Under the pieces are notes generated by a model. The model saw nothing but the letters and a program-made list of their open reading frames with translations. It was not told the DNA's origin and ran no database searches. From Yponomeuta sedellus (lineage: Eukaryota > Arthropoda > Insecta > Lepidoptera > Yponomeutidae), in the NCBI GenBank assembly GCA_934045075.1, contig OW203722.1, positions 4,893,264 to 4,957,263 of the forward strand: 64,000 bases of DNA, in the 5' to 3' direction. Shown one piece after another: positions 1-12,200 of the stretch. A program made the translations under genes and the position numbers. Position 1 is the stretch's first letter; every line of letters begins with the position of its first letter.

Positions 1-105
1 GACTTCAACGGTATTTAAAAAAAGGCCTATATACCTTTGTAAAGAATAAAGAATATTCTTATCTTACATCTTACAAAACTCATAACCCCAGTCTTGATAA
101 CTTAC

Positions 106-214
106 CGCAGTCTTGGCGGCTTCAGAGAACTGCTTCTTGGCCATGTAAAGTCGGAACAGGTGGCGCGGCTCCCGGGGATTCCCGTCCGTCTCGCCCAGTA
201 GGAACTCTATGAGC
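106..214 (-). CDS. WDR19: WDR19 exon 16 (last exon in window)
   Basis: Encodes [20 protein letters not shown] followed by [16 protein letters not shown]. This matches human [20 protein letters not shown] and the following RLYMALKQYREAAQTA. Acceptor TTTCAG, donor GTAAGT, phase 0. Later exons lie outside the window. Confidence 0.95.
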
Positions 215-3200
215 CTGAAAATTGTAAAAGGAATATAATTGTGTCGAATTGAGAACCTCCTGCTTTTTTGAAGTCGGTTAAAAAGGGAGTTAAAGGAGTT
301 TATTCTATTAGAAAAGGCCTTTGTCGTCACATGGAAGGGTTACGGGTCTCAATGGATTTTGGAACGGACGGTACTTTAGAATTTTGCTTACCAAAACACC
401 AAGATTTTTTCCTCTCAAATCTCGATCGCAGTCATCCTCACTACAAGGATTTTTGATCAAGATAATGTGGAAAATACGGGCATAATACACATGAATTTCT
501 GTGAACGAACACGCAAACACACCTACTTAGAGTGCCGATATAAGTACTAAGCACCTATACGGCCCATATTTACAGTACGCACTCGGCTATTACTATCGTA
601 GTGGAACTTACTTGAAAATGGACAAACTATGGCCTTATTGCATAGTGATAAACTGTAAAAATACAAAAAGATCCTTGCACCTAAAGAATAGAAGACATTA
701 TATCTCCATCTTTCGTCTTATTAGATGGAAAATATCGGGACACTTGATTTTCATACAAATCGCGGTATCTAACTGGATCTGTTGTGATTAAATACTTACA
801 GGGAATTTAAATGTCAATGGGGATGTATGACAGACTACATAACTGCCAAGTCTCTTTTTATCCCCCGAACAGTGTTTCATACAAAATACATGGAGAAAAA
901 ATATTAGTTTCCACTAACCTCCTAGTCAACCGCTCATCGTCACTGGCCGCCGCCGCGTCGATAGCCACACTTATAGCCTCATTCTCCTCCTCCTCAGGTC
1001 CTCCGCTCTTCAGCAGATGCCCCATAGCCTTAGCGTACTCCCCGGCGTGAAAGAAAAACTTCCCCGCCAACAGGTGATTCCGTTCACCTTCAAAGTGCAA
1101 CGCTAAACTTTTGAAGTCCTCTGATCTGGCTTGCGACGTCTGTATGAGGATTTCCCCGTACAGTTGTAGTTTGCCATTCTTCCGAGCTAATTGGAAGGCT
1201 TCGTCGTAACACAGAGACATGACCAGAAACTTGATAGCAGAGGTGGAATCGTCACTGTTCTGGAAATAATTTGCGACCATTTTGGCGCCTTGCACAGATT
1301 TGGTCTCCTGAACTAAGTTGACCGCCTCGTCTATATCGTCGAGCTTCTCCAAATTCAGACGTATAGCAGATTCGAAGTCCTGCGCTTTGATGTAGGACTT
1401 TAGCGCTTCGGTGTAGCGCCCTTCGGCCTCCTTCGCCTTGGCGTACTGGATGTGGATGCTCGGGGAATTGATCTTGGGTAACAAGGCTTCTACTTTCAGC
1501 CAGGATTTCAATTTTATGTACAAGGAGGCTGCCTTTTCGGTGTTGCCGGCGTGGTCGTATAAGGTGGCTGCGTGGCTGAATTGTTTTTCTTCCTCGAGCA
1601 ATTCCGCGCAGTCTTTTAACAGCTGCTTGTCGTGGGATTGCTTCATGGCTAGAGTGACTCCTCGTATTACGTCGCCGCAGCGTATGGCCATGCGCGCGAT
1701 GCCCGCCTCGCAAGACTTGTTATGTTCTTGCGTTTTGGGATCGTCAGCGTCGTCTTCAATGAGACTTTCTTCGTACTTGGTTAAGGCTTCATGGTAGTCG
1801 GCGCTGGGGGGAAAAACAGGGCTTTTCGCAAATTGATAAAAATTATGTAATTATTATATAATTATGATAAAATTTACCCTAGGGCTGCCCAGTTTGGATA
1901 CAGGGGGGTGTTTAAGATAAAACGCGACATTTCGGGCGTCTGCTCCGCTGCAAACCTTTTGCCCAATTGATGTAAAGTAGAAATAATGCATGATATTTTG
2001 GAGCCTGGTAGAGGTAAATATTGGTGTGTGAAACTTTTATACAGATTAGGATTGACCTCTAAATATTTAATGGTAAACGTTTTACGTTAGTCGCTTGACA
2101 TTACCCTTTCTTTAATTAGTTTCAGAAAAAAGAGGTTTTTGGTCTTTTTTAATTTGTTTTATAGTCAGCAAAATGGAATTGAATTAGCCACAAGGAGGGG
2201 TTAGTCAGTTACTATCTTTACAGCTTCAAAAAGTAAAATTTTCATGAGTTATGAAAACTTGTAAAAAAATTTTGGAGTCGCAGATAAACCTATACAGATT
2301 TCAGTAATGGTTTTTTGTACATAATATGTATTTTGCGAAATTCCCTTCTTCTCTTACTTTCTCTCGCTTTCTCTCTGTTCGTCTTGTCTCCTTCGAAGCG
2401 CAATTACAGCAATACATACACTCACGTGAACTCGAGATGGTGGGCTTTCGCTCGCCACGCTTTTGACACGCGCTCAGCTCGCCCGCTACACATACAGCTA
2501 TTGTTAATTTGCTTCTTCTCTTCCTTTCTCTCGTCCTTTCTTCCTTTCTGTCCGCAATGCAGCAATACATTAGTCTCACGTGAGCTCGAGGTGTCGCGCG
2601 TGTTGCGCGGCCAGGCGCGGGGCCTCCCCGGGCGCGGCGGCGGCGGCGCACAGCTGGGCGGCGCGCGCCCAGCGCTGGGCGGCGGCGGCCAGCGCCAGCG
2701 CCGCGGCTGCCCCGGCGCTGCCCGGCGCGCCCTCCAGCCAGCGCGCCGCCGCCTCGCCGCGGCCCAGGCAGGCGCTCAGCGTGCCGCTACGCACAATTTT
2801 ATAACGACGTGAACACGAAGCAAGGGAGTGCAGAGTGCTTAGTGCGAGTTTGACAGATCCAATCGAATAACTTTACTACCGCGTTAATCGAGCATTGAGT
2901 AGTGAGTATGAGTAAGTTAACCGTTCGAACTGGCAAAACGCTGTCACAGTACAACTCGCACTCGCGTTTATTCGTGTTTTGGCTGGTAAACGTGTTCACT
3001 TCTCAACTTAAACCGTTACAACTCGCACACAGCAATTTTAATTTCCATACTTGTCGCTAGGTGGCGCTTCCTCGATGCCATAGAAATATGAGTTTACGTT
3101 AACGCGATCGACTAGTTAAAAACCTCGCACTAAGCACTCTGGTAGCGGAGTTATAGAACACGGCTTCTCAATCGGAGGGCTGTGGGTTCGAATCCCGGCA

Positions 3201-6200
3201 CGTACTTATATATGCGCCCCCTGCAGTACAATTCCACCGAACTGCGATCCCCAACCCGCATGCCCAGCATGGGGATTATGTGCATTACCCCCTATGATAG
3301 CACAACGTGGAGCTCTTTAGGGGAGGGCTATGTACAACAGTGGACTAGTATAGCCTGACGACGACGACTTGTATATAAAATAAATCGTTTATTTCGGACC
3401 ATCAAATCCCTATAACTTAACCTAAACTTAAAAATACACATGAAATTATAAATTAAATACACTAGAGTATAATTAATAAGTTAACTGACCAATCAATCGA
3501 TTGATCAATTAACTAATTAATGTGCATTCTCTCAAAATGATGGGCAATCTAATGACTCTGTTTTCTAACCTATGTACATTTTGTGTATTTGTAGTAGCAA
3601 TATCACTCAGTAACTGTGAAAGAAAACATCGTGAAGGAAACAGTGTTAAAATACCTCAGCACTTAAATTAAAACCCGGTAGACAGGCGTAGTAGTTAAAC
3701 CCATACTCTTTGCAAAAAGGCCTGTATCTTACAGTGGACGTATATGACTTAAAAAAAACAGGGTAATGCGGGTAATCGTGCTCTTTCACAATAAAAGGAA
3801 ATTGGCCGCCAGATAGGTCGAAAGGCTAGGAACGGCCGGTCCAACTGTTATTCGTCTGACGTTATATTCATGGTATGTCACCTAAGTGCTGCTGGTCAAG
3901 CCTTCTTTTAGATATTGGTATAGGCTTGTTCAACACCTATACCATCCTGACGGTTTAGTTCGCCTAGCCCACATGAAGCGCAAGTCAATAAGTGCGGAGA
4001 CTGTTCTGGCGTGTCCTACTACCGCTTTAACACAAAAACTTCCGCTTTACCAAACAAAAGTAACATATTGATCACTAAATACAAAACTTACCACAGTATA
4101 GAGAGGTCTTCAATATGCGCAGCGTCCTCTAGAGCCCAGACCATCGCCACATCATTCAGCTTTGTGTAGACTCGAATTGCTGTAAAGAAGAAGTATTATT
4201 ACTACTCGTCCAGTAGAGTAGTATCCTCAAATATGTACACATATTTGAGGATGGCAAACTTAAAAGGAGAACACATTATAGGTAGATCACCACCTACATT
4301 AGGTGTTAATTGACACATTAGTTTACTTGGTGTTACTTGGTGTTACTTGACATAATTCCTTGTTATTTTATTATGCTATTTGTATATTTTCATAAAGTAG
4401 GTTTTTGAAAAAGTTATGTTGTTTTCAAAATGAACATTTTGAAAACAAAGTTTTAGTAAAAAAAAAACCAATCAAAAACTTTTATAAAAACTGTATTACT
4501 TAAACACTCCAAAAACGTTCACTAAGATAGTCTGTGGTGAATATTTTACAAGGAAAAGATGTATTATAAACAAACTCTAAGGAATACTTTAAAGGATACA
4601 TGTTTTTATAAATAAGGTTTTTAGTTAACAAAAATATACCACTTAAAATAATGACTGTAATTTTATGGTCTAGTATGGACGTGTTCTACATTTGTCACAT
4701 GTGTATTTATGCTTTCACAACCATTAAAAACTTTCCAACGAGAAGAACTAGCTACCTTTACGAAAACACACTCGGTCGACTGAGCTCTTAGGCTAACAAT
4801 TGATTTGTGTAATTTACTTTTGTGTGTACAATAATCCAGGGATTTGCAATGCTAAGACATATTCTGTCAGTTTTTGTTATAATTTAAACTAATTGTGTGA
4901 TTTTTACTCCTGCCTCCGCAAACTAGATCTCTCTGACACGTAATGCGACGCATTTTCTATATATTAATATTACAATTTCTTATATTTTTGCAGAAGTACA
5001 TTTGGCAATCTGTTGCTATACGTGAAAACCTGTAATTAGCTTACTAGCTAGTTTTATAAGTTTCGTTCTATTGTTTATCAGCTGTTGGTTTGGATTAGAT
5101 AATAAATTAAGTTACCAAAATCACGTGTTTATTTATTATTTCGGGCTATGTAAGTCCCACTGTAGGATGCAGGCGTCCTCTCGGAAAGAGAGTATGGGTC
5201 CGTTGTCCTCATTGTCTTCTATCTAATAGACAGTTTAAAAAGAACCCAAATAAAAACACATAAAAAAGCTATGTAAAACCAGTTCAAAAAGAACACATCT
5301 AAAAGACAGTTAAAAAAGAACCCATATAAAACATTGTTCAAAGAGAACCTATATGAAATATAGCTCAAAAAGAACCCATCTAATGCAAGTTCAAAAAGAA
5401 CCCATTTAAAATAAGTTTAAAACAAGTTTTTTAAATTAAAACTTAGATCAAAAAGAACCTACCTAAAACACATATCAAAGAGAACCCATCTGAAAACAGA
5501 GTTCAAAAAGAACCCAACTAAAAACACAGTTCAAAAAGAACCGATCTCAAACATTTTAAAACAATGATCCAAAAGAACCCATCCAATATATAGTTTAATT
5601 AAGAACCTATCGTAAACCAACAATCACCTGTGTCGACGTCCAGCTGCGCCACGGCGGCCTCACCCAGCTGCCGCCACAGGGCCTCCTCGTCGGCGGCCTC
5701 GCAGAACAGGCGCGCGTCGCCGAAGCGGCGCAGCTGCAGCAGCTTGGCCACGTGCCGCCGCTGCTGCGGCAGCCGCCGCTCCGGCTCGGGGTCGGCCAGC
5801 CCGCTCGTGTTGTGAGACTCCAGGGGGAGCTTGATCACGCTAAACAAACACAACAAATATCCACGTCCAATATCTCAAAATGGTTGAGACTGATGATGGC
5901 TGACCTCTGCGTTATGCTCGTGAACGAGCGCTGTTCGTGTGTCTGGCCGCAGCACTTGTTATGTTTTCACGACCTATTTGGAATTTAAAGTCATTAATGG
6001 CAATCATGGAATCTTATCATACGTTATGTGTATCTGATGTATATGGATTTAAGAGGACTTGAGAAAAGATGGTCAGAGTGGAGTTTTTTTCCCCGCTGCT
6101 TTTTTCTCCACTACACTACGGCCCGAAGGCAGCGGCTTTCACTTTCATGTTACATTGTACTTTGACATTCAGCAAATAGAATCTAAATTCTTTACGTTGA

Positions 6201-9200
6201 AATTGAATTGAATTGAATAGCTTCGGTCACTTCTATCGCTTTCTTCTGTTCATCATCAACCCATTATGATGAACAGAAGTCCCACTGAGGGGCACGGGTC
6301 TCTTCCCTGAGGAGGGTATAGGCCACAATCCACCACGGGGGCCAAGTCCGGATTGGTAGAGGCATGCAAGACTAAAAGTGGCTGGGCAGAAGTTTTCAAG
6401 TTGGCTTAGCAGACAAACAAAGGATTTTATTCAAAATTGCATAAACTGTTACAAAATAAACTAGGTGTCCATTTGAAAATCTAGATCATTTTGGAGAAAA
6501 AATGGACAAAATAACTCCAAGGAATATTCGCGTCGAATTTCTTTAATTCGGACAGAGGTTTTACGCCGGGTTTGAAGACGTGATGGAGGCACCGAGTTTT
6601 TCTATTCTAAATAAACAATTTCAATGCAATTGAGAACCTCCGTCTCTTTTTGAAGTCTGTTAAGAAGTAAATAGATACGTAGGCCGCTTAAATTGTGCGG
6701 TTCTAGGAAAGCTTTATCGCGCTAAAAAGTAGATAAATAGTAGATAATGCTGTTAACATTAAGTTCACCTTTGTATGTTTTTAAATATTGCAATAAAGAG
6801 TTTTAATAATAATAAACATAATCAAAATAATAGAAACTGAAGAAAAACATCGTGAGGAAACCATCGTGAAATTGCCAATCCGCGGTGGGTGCGCGTGGTA
6901 ATTAAGGCTACTCTCTTACTCTTCTACACTCTCTGAGAGAATTTCTCTGCCCTGCTGTGGGACCTTTATAGGCTACATAAAATAAAATCTCACCTCCCTC
7001 CAGTGCTGTAGCAATAGACGTCGCCAGAGAACAGTATGAGTGGTATCTGCCCCGGCAGCAGACTGGTAGTCGCCACGAGGTCCACGTGGCTGCCGTGGAT
7101 GGAGTGCGGCGCGTAGTAGAACGTCAGAATGGCGTCGGCCGTGTATGCGATGAACACGTTCCGATCGGAGAGACATATATCCCAGATTATGCCTCTGGAA
7201 TGGAAATTGCGTGTAAATAGACTTGGAACTCATCAATGAGGAACGAATCATATCCATTAGAAGTGCCTGATGCCCGATTCGTTAAAACCTCTATTTTTTC
7301 TAGTGCTCATAGAAGTTTATGTATGCTAAGTATGTTATCTGAGATCAGGACTAGGTGTAGTATCGTGTATCTGATAATGATTATTTCGAGCTATGTGGTG
7401 TCGGCCTAGAGGAGCTGTGTGGTGTCGGCCTAGAGAATAGCACCAACCCAATCTTCCCGCGGGTGTCGTAAAAGGCGACTAAGGGACACAAACCGGGGGG
7501 TGGGCAGCAGCGCCCCCTGCAGTACCATTCCACCGAACTGCGATCCCCAACCCGCATGCCCAGCGTGGGGATAATGGGCATTACCCCCTATGATAGCTCA
7601 ACGTGGCGCTCTTTAGGGGAGGGCTATGTCCAGCAGTGGACTAGTATTAGCCTAACGACGACGACGATGATGATTATTAAGTAAAGTAAAGCGTCCCTAC
7701 CCCTTAAGCGGGCACAGTGACCTGCAGTCGCGCGGCACCTGCGTCCCTACCCCTTAAGCGGGCACAGTGACCTGCAGTCGCGCGGCACCTGCATCCCTAC
7801 CCCTTAAGCGGGCACAGTGACCTGCAGTCGCGCGGCACCTGCATCCCTACCCCTTAAGCGGGCACAGTGACCTGCAGTCGCGCGGCACCTGCGTCCCTAC
7901 CCCTTAAGCGGGCACAGTGACCTGCAGTCGCGCGGCACCTGCGACACGGGCGCCGCGTCCCTACCCCTTAAGCGAGCACAGTGACCTGCAGTCGGGCGGC
8001 GCGTCCCTACCCCTTAAGCGAGCACAGTGACCTGCAGTCGGGCGGCGCGTCCCTACCCCTTAAGCGAGCACAGTAAAGAGTAAAAAGATTTTATTTTTTT
8101 CAGCGACCTGCAGTCGCGCGGCACCTGCGGCACGGGCAGCGCGTGCCCGGCGGCGGCGGCGCGCAGCGTGGCGGCGGCGCGCGCGTCCAGCAGGCAGGCG
8201 CGCGCGCCGCCCAGCTCGCCGTGCAGCCGCCGCAGCCCGCACGCGTGCTGGTAGCGCGAGCACACGCGCCACTCCTCGATGCCGAAGTACTCCAGGTGCC
8301 CTTGCTGGGGGGGGGGGAGGTACGGCTTGAGTGGGAACGAGGCTGTATATGATTCTCTGTTGATGGCAATAAGTGGAGTAGCATATACAAATCTGATAGC
8401 CTGTTTCGCTTGGGAAATTAAAACAGGTTATACTAATTTTATTTTTAATGCACTAACCCGTGCTAAGGACAATATTTAAATAGTACATTACACAACTAGG
8501 GTGGTAATACAAAGAAAGGCCGAGATCGCAGAAGTTTGCGGCCCGAGCTGCAAGCGAGGGACGTAAATATGCGATCGAGAGCTTTCTTTATTACCTCCCG
8601 TGTTGTGTACATCTTTTTATGTCTACACTTGGCCAGAAAGCGGTTTTTCCGTACGCGCAGCGTGCGGAAAAAGCCACTTTATTGCCAGGTGTGGCATAAA
8701 AATTTTTTAGAGGCTAAAAATTCCACCCATGCCGGGATTCGAATGCGCGACCTCTGGCTATCCGTGCCAGCGCCCTATCCAACTGAGTTAATGGGCGACT
8801 GAGTTGTCAAATCCAATGCAGTGTTCTTTCATTGTCCAAATATCAGGAATGTTTCTGAGCTTCGTCTTCCTTCTTCCACCAACAATGTAAATACCTAAGT
8901 GATTTCATTAAGGTTTTTATTCAGATTCGGCATACAAACATCACACATTACACTGTCATTCATTACACAAATACAAGATTGCATTCAGGAGTGGCAGTGT
9001 CTAAGAAAAGTCTTTGCTTAACCATTTATTAATCGTGGCAACCTAGAGGTGCTTTACACTGTTTGGCATAATCTTTAATTCCGTACATTATTAAATATTT
9101 ATCACACGTATCACACACACATACACACTCGCACACTTTTTATAAACCCATGAATAAGTTAAAAAACGTCAAAATAGATTTTCTCGTTTTGAATTAGTAA

Positions 9201-12200
9201 CTGCACATAAAACATAAACCCAAATTTCGCATACGAAGTGTATACTTACATCAGTGATATAAATGAAAAAGTCGCTAGTGAGTTGTATGTCGACTATTTT
9301 GGCTTGCTTCATGTGAGGCGGCGGGAACGTTATGGATTCACGCTCCGGATTTACTGGGTCCGTAGTGTCAATCTGTAGACGAACTGTATTTTAATACACG
9401 ATCAGGCAAGTCAACGTTTTAACCATGCCAAAGCTGCAGAGCTTCGGAAGAAGCTGACTAAAGTCAGTCCCGGATTGCCCTGCAAGCAAATTTAGCAATT
9501 GCATAGGGCGTCGCGTCCAATGTGCCATTGTGCGAAACTAAGGAAACTACGCGTTTAGGATTAAGTGCGTGACCGTCTATGGAACATATTTATTTTTGAA
9601 AGTAGTTTATCGACTATAAGTACGTTTTTTAATCAATACTAGTATGGAAAAAGCCTAGTAAGTTTACCGGCAACAATACAATAATACTAGTGATCTCTTT
9701 ACCTAGGGCCTGGATTGCTAAAGGCATCGATGTTATCGATATTAACCCTTGTATGTTCCCAATGCTGGGGTACGGGTCTCAGGAAGGTTAGGCCATACTC
9801 CACCACGGGTTAACGGGTTAACGATATTAGGGGAGTGTACATATTAAAAGGATTGAAAACACTGATTTAGTTTTATAGAAAAAGGGATTACCAATATTTT
9901 CAATAAAATAAAAGATTGTAATACTGCTTTCAGCCATTTTCACTGAAACACCCACCACACCGCGTGACGTCACGCTTAGGTTAACATTGGTAAACTTCAC
10001 CCGTGCTTTGTTCTGACTACTAGTGATTACGATGTTGGTTTACCTGGGCGTGACATCAGATTCGACGCCATGACACTGCGAGCTGTTTTCCACAGAACAA
10101 AATCATTTTAGAAAAATGACTTTAACCTTCGTTATCAACCCTTGTATGTCCCCACTGCTAGGGCACTGGTTTCTTCCTGCATCGCAGGAAGGTTAGGCCA
10201 TACTCTATCATGGGGGCCAAGTCCGGGTTGGTGGAGGATTGTAAGACAGTGGCGGGCCTTACTGTCAGAAGTTATCAAGCCGCCCATAAGGCCTCTGACA
10301 TGGCTTAACGACTGCCATTACAAGACAGCCGGCACCCAAGGCTTAACGTGCCTTGCGAAGCACGGAAGCGCTCGGAAAAATGCCACTAGCGGTCGTAACG
10401 GGACGGTCACCCATCCAGCACCTGACCGCGCCTGTTGTTGCTTAACTCGAGTGATTGATTCCAATCCAGAGGAGAGTGCGGTAGCATAAATTACAAATAG
10501 AAGCAACGACGTCACCGCGACTCTGTGCCGCAGGCTACACGGCCTCCGTCCGCGTCTTCAAACACCTGACTACAGTCTATTTATTCGTACTTGTCCAATT
10601 TAGTAAACAAGATTATACCCTTATACTGTGACTTTTTAGTCCAAAACTGCCATATTTCCATAAATGAAGTAACTTGGAACACTCTTTTAGATAACACGCT
10701 GCCAATTTTATAAACATAGTTCATGATAGTTCATGAATTTGCGAGAAAATGTCTAGTTTAGGCATCTAATCTCAATTTTAAGGTTAGAATCTTATTTACT
10801 TTATTGGACAAGTAAGAATAAATAGACTGTACGAGATGTTTCCCTACATTATGGAAGAGGATTTAAAAATCTTTCGTCATGCCTATTATCACTCTGCAGC
10901 TGCGTTACCAGGCGCAGCATGAAGCAGTGACCGAAGAGTGCGGTACCATCTCTGTGCCCCAGGCTAAGCGGCCGTCTGTCTATCGGCCTATCGATCTGCG
11001 GCTGCTTTACCAGGTGCAGCATTAAGCAGGCATCTCTGTGCCCCAGGCTAAGCGGCCGTCTGTCTATCGGTCTTTCGATCTGCGGCTGCGTTACCAGGTG
11101 CAGCATGAAGCAGGCATCTCTGTGCCCCAGGCTAAGCGGCCGTCTGTCTATCGATCTGCGGCTGCGTTACCAGGTGCAGCATGAAGCAGGCGTCTCTGTG
11201 CCCCAGGCTAAGCGGCCGTCTGTCTATCGATCTGCGGCTGCGTAACCAGGTGCAGCATGAAGCAGGCATCTCTGTGCCCCAGGCTAAGCGGCCGTTTGTC
11301 TATCGGCCTATCGATCTGCGGCTGCGTCACCAGGTGCAGCATGAAGCAGGCATCTCTGTGCCCCAGGCTAAGCGGCCGTCTGTCTATCGATCTGCGGCTG
11401 CGTCACCAGGTGCAGCATGAAGCAGGCATCTCTGTGCCCCAGGCTAAGCGGCCGTTTGTCTATCGGCCTATCGATCTGCGGCTGCGTCACCAGGTGCAGC
11501 ATGAAGCAGGCATCTCTGTGCCCCAGGCTAGGCGGCCGTCTGTCTATCGATCTGCGGCTGCGTTACTAGGTGCAGCATGAAGCAGGCGTCTGTGCCCCAG
11601 GCTAAGAGGCCGTCTGTCTATCGATCTGCGGCTGCTTTACCAGGTGCAGCATGAAGCAGGCATCTCTGTGCCCCAGGCTAAGCGGCCGTCTGTCTATCGG
11701 CCTATCGATCTGCGGCTGCGTTACCAGGTGCAGCATGAAGCAGGCGTCTCTGTGCCCCAGGCTAGACGGCCGTCTGTCTATCGGCCTATCGATCTGCGGC
11801 TGCGTTACCAGGTGCAGCATGAAGCAGGCGTCTCTGTGCCCCAGGCTAGGCGGCCGTCTGTCTATCGGCCTATCGATCTGCGGCTGCGTTACCAGGTGCA
11901 GCATGAAGCAGGCGTCTCTGTGCCCCAGGCTAGGCGGCCGTCTGTCTATCGGCTTATCGATCTGCGGCTGCGTAACCAGGTGCAGCATGAAGCAGGCATC
12001 TCTGTGCCCCAGGCTAAGCGGCCGTCTGTCTATCGATCTGCGGCTGCGTTACCAGGTGCAGCATGAAGCAGGCGTCTCTGTGCCCCAGGCTAAGCGGCCG
12101 TCTGTCTATCGGCCTATCGATCTGCGGCTGCGTTACCAGGTGCAGCATGAAGCAGGCATCTCTGTGCCCCAGGCTAAGCGGCCGTCTGTCTATCGGCCTA

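Noticed and set aside
2315..2812. 165-codon plus-strand ORF over WDR19 exon 14
   Set aside because: Shadow of the G+C-rich exon on the other strand, with an implausible composition.
7681..8075. Extra exons of WDR19 in the exon 10 array
   Set aside because: Repeat units lack an AG acceptor with pyrimidine tract on the minus strand; only donors are copied.
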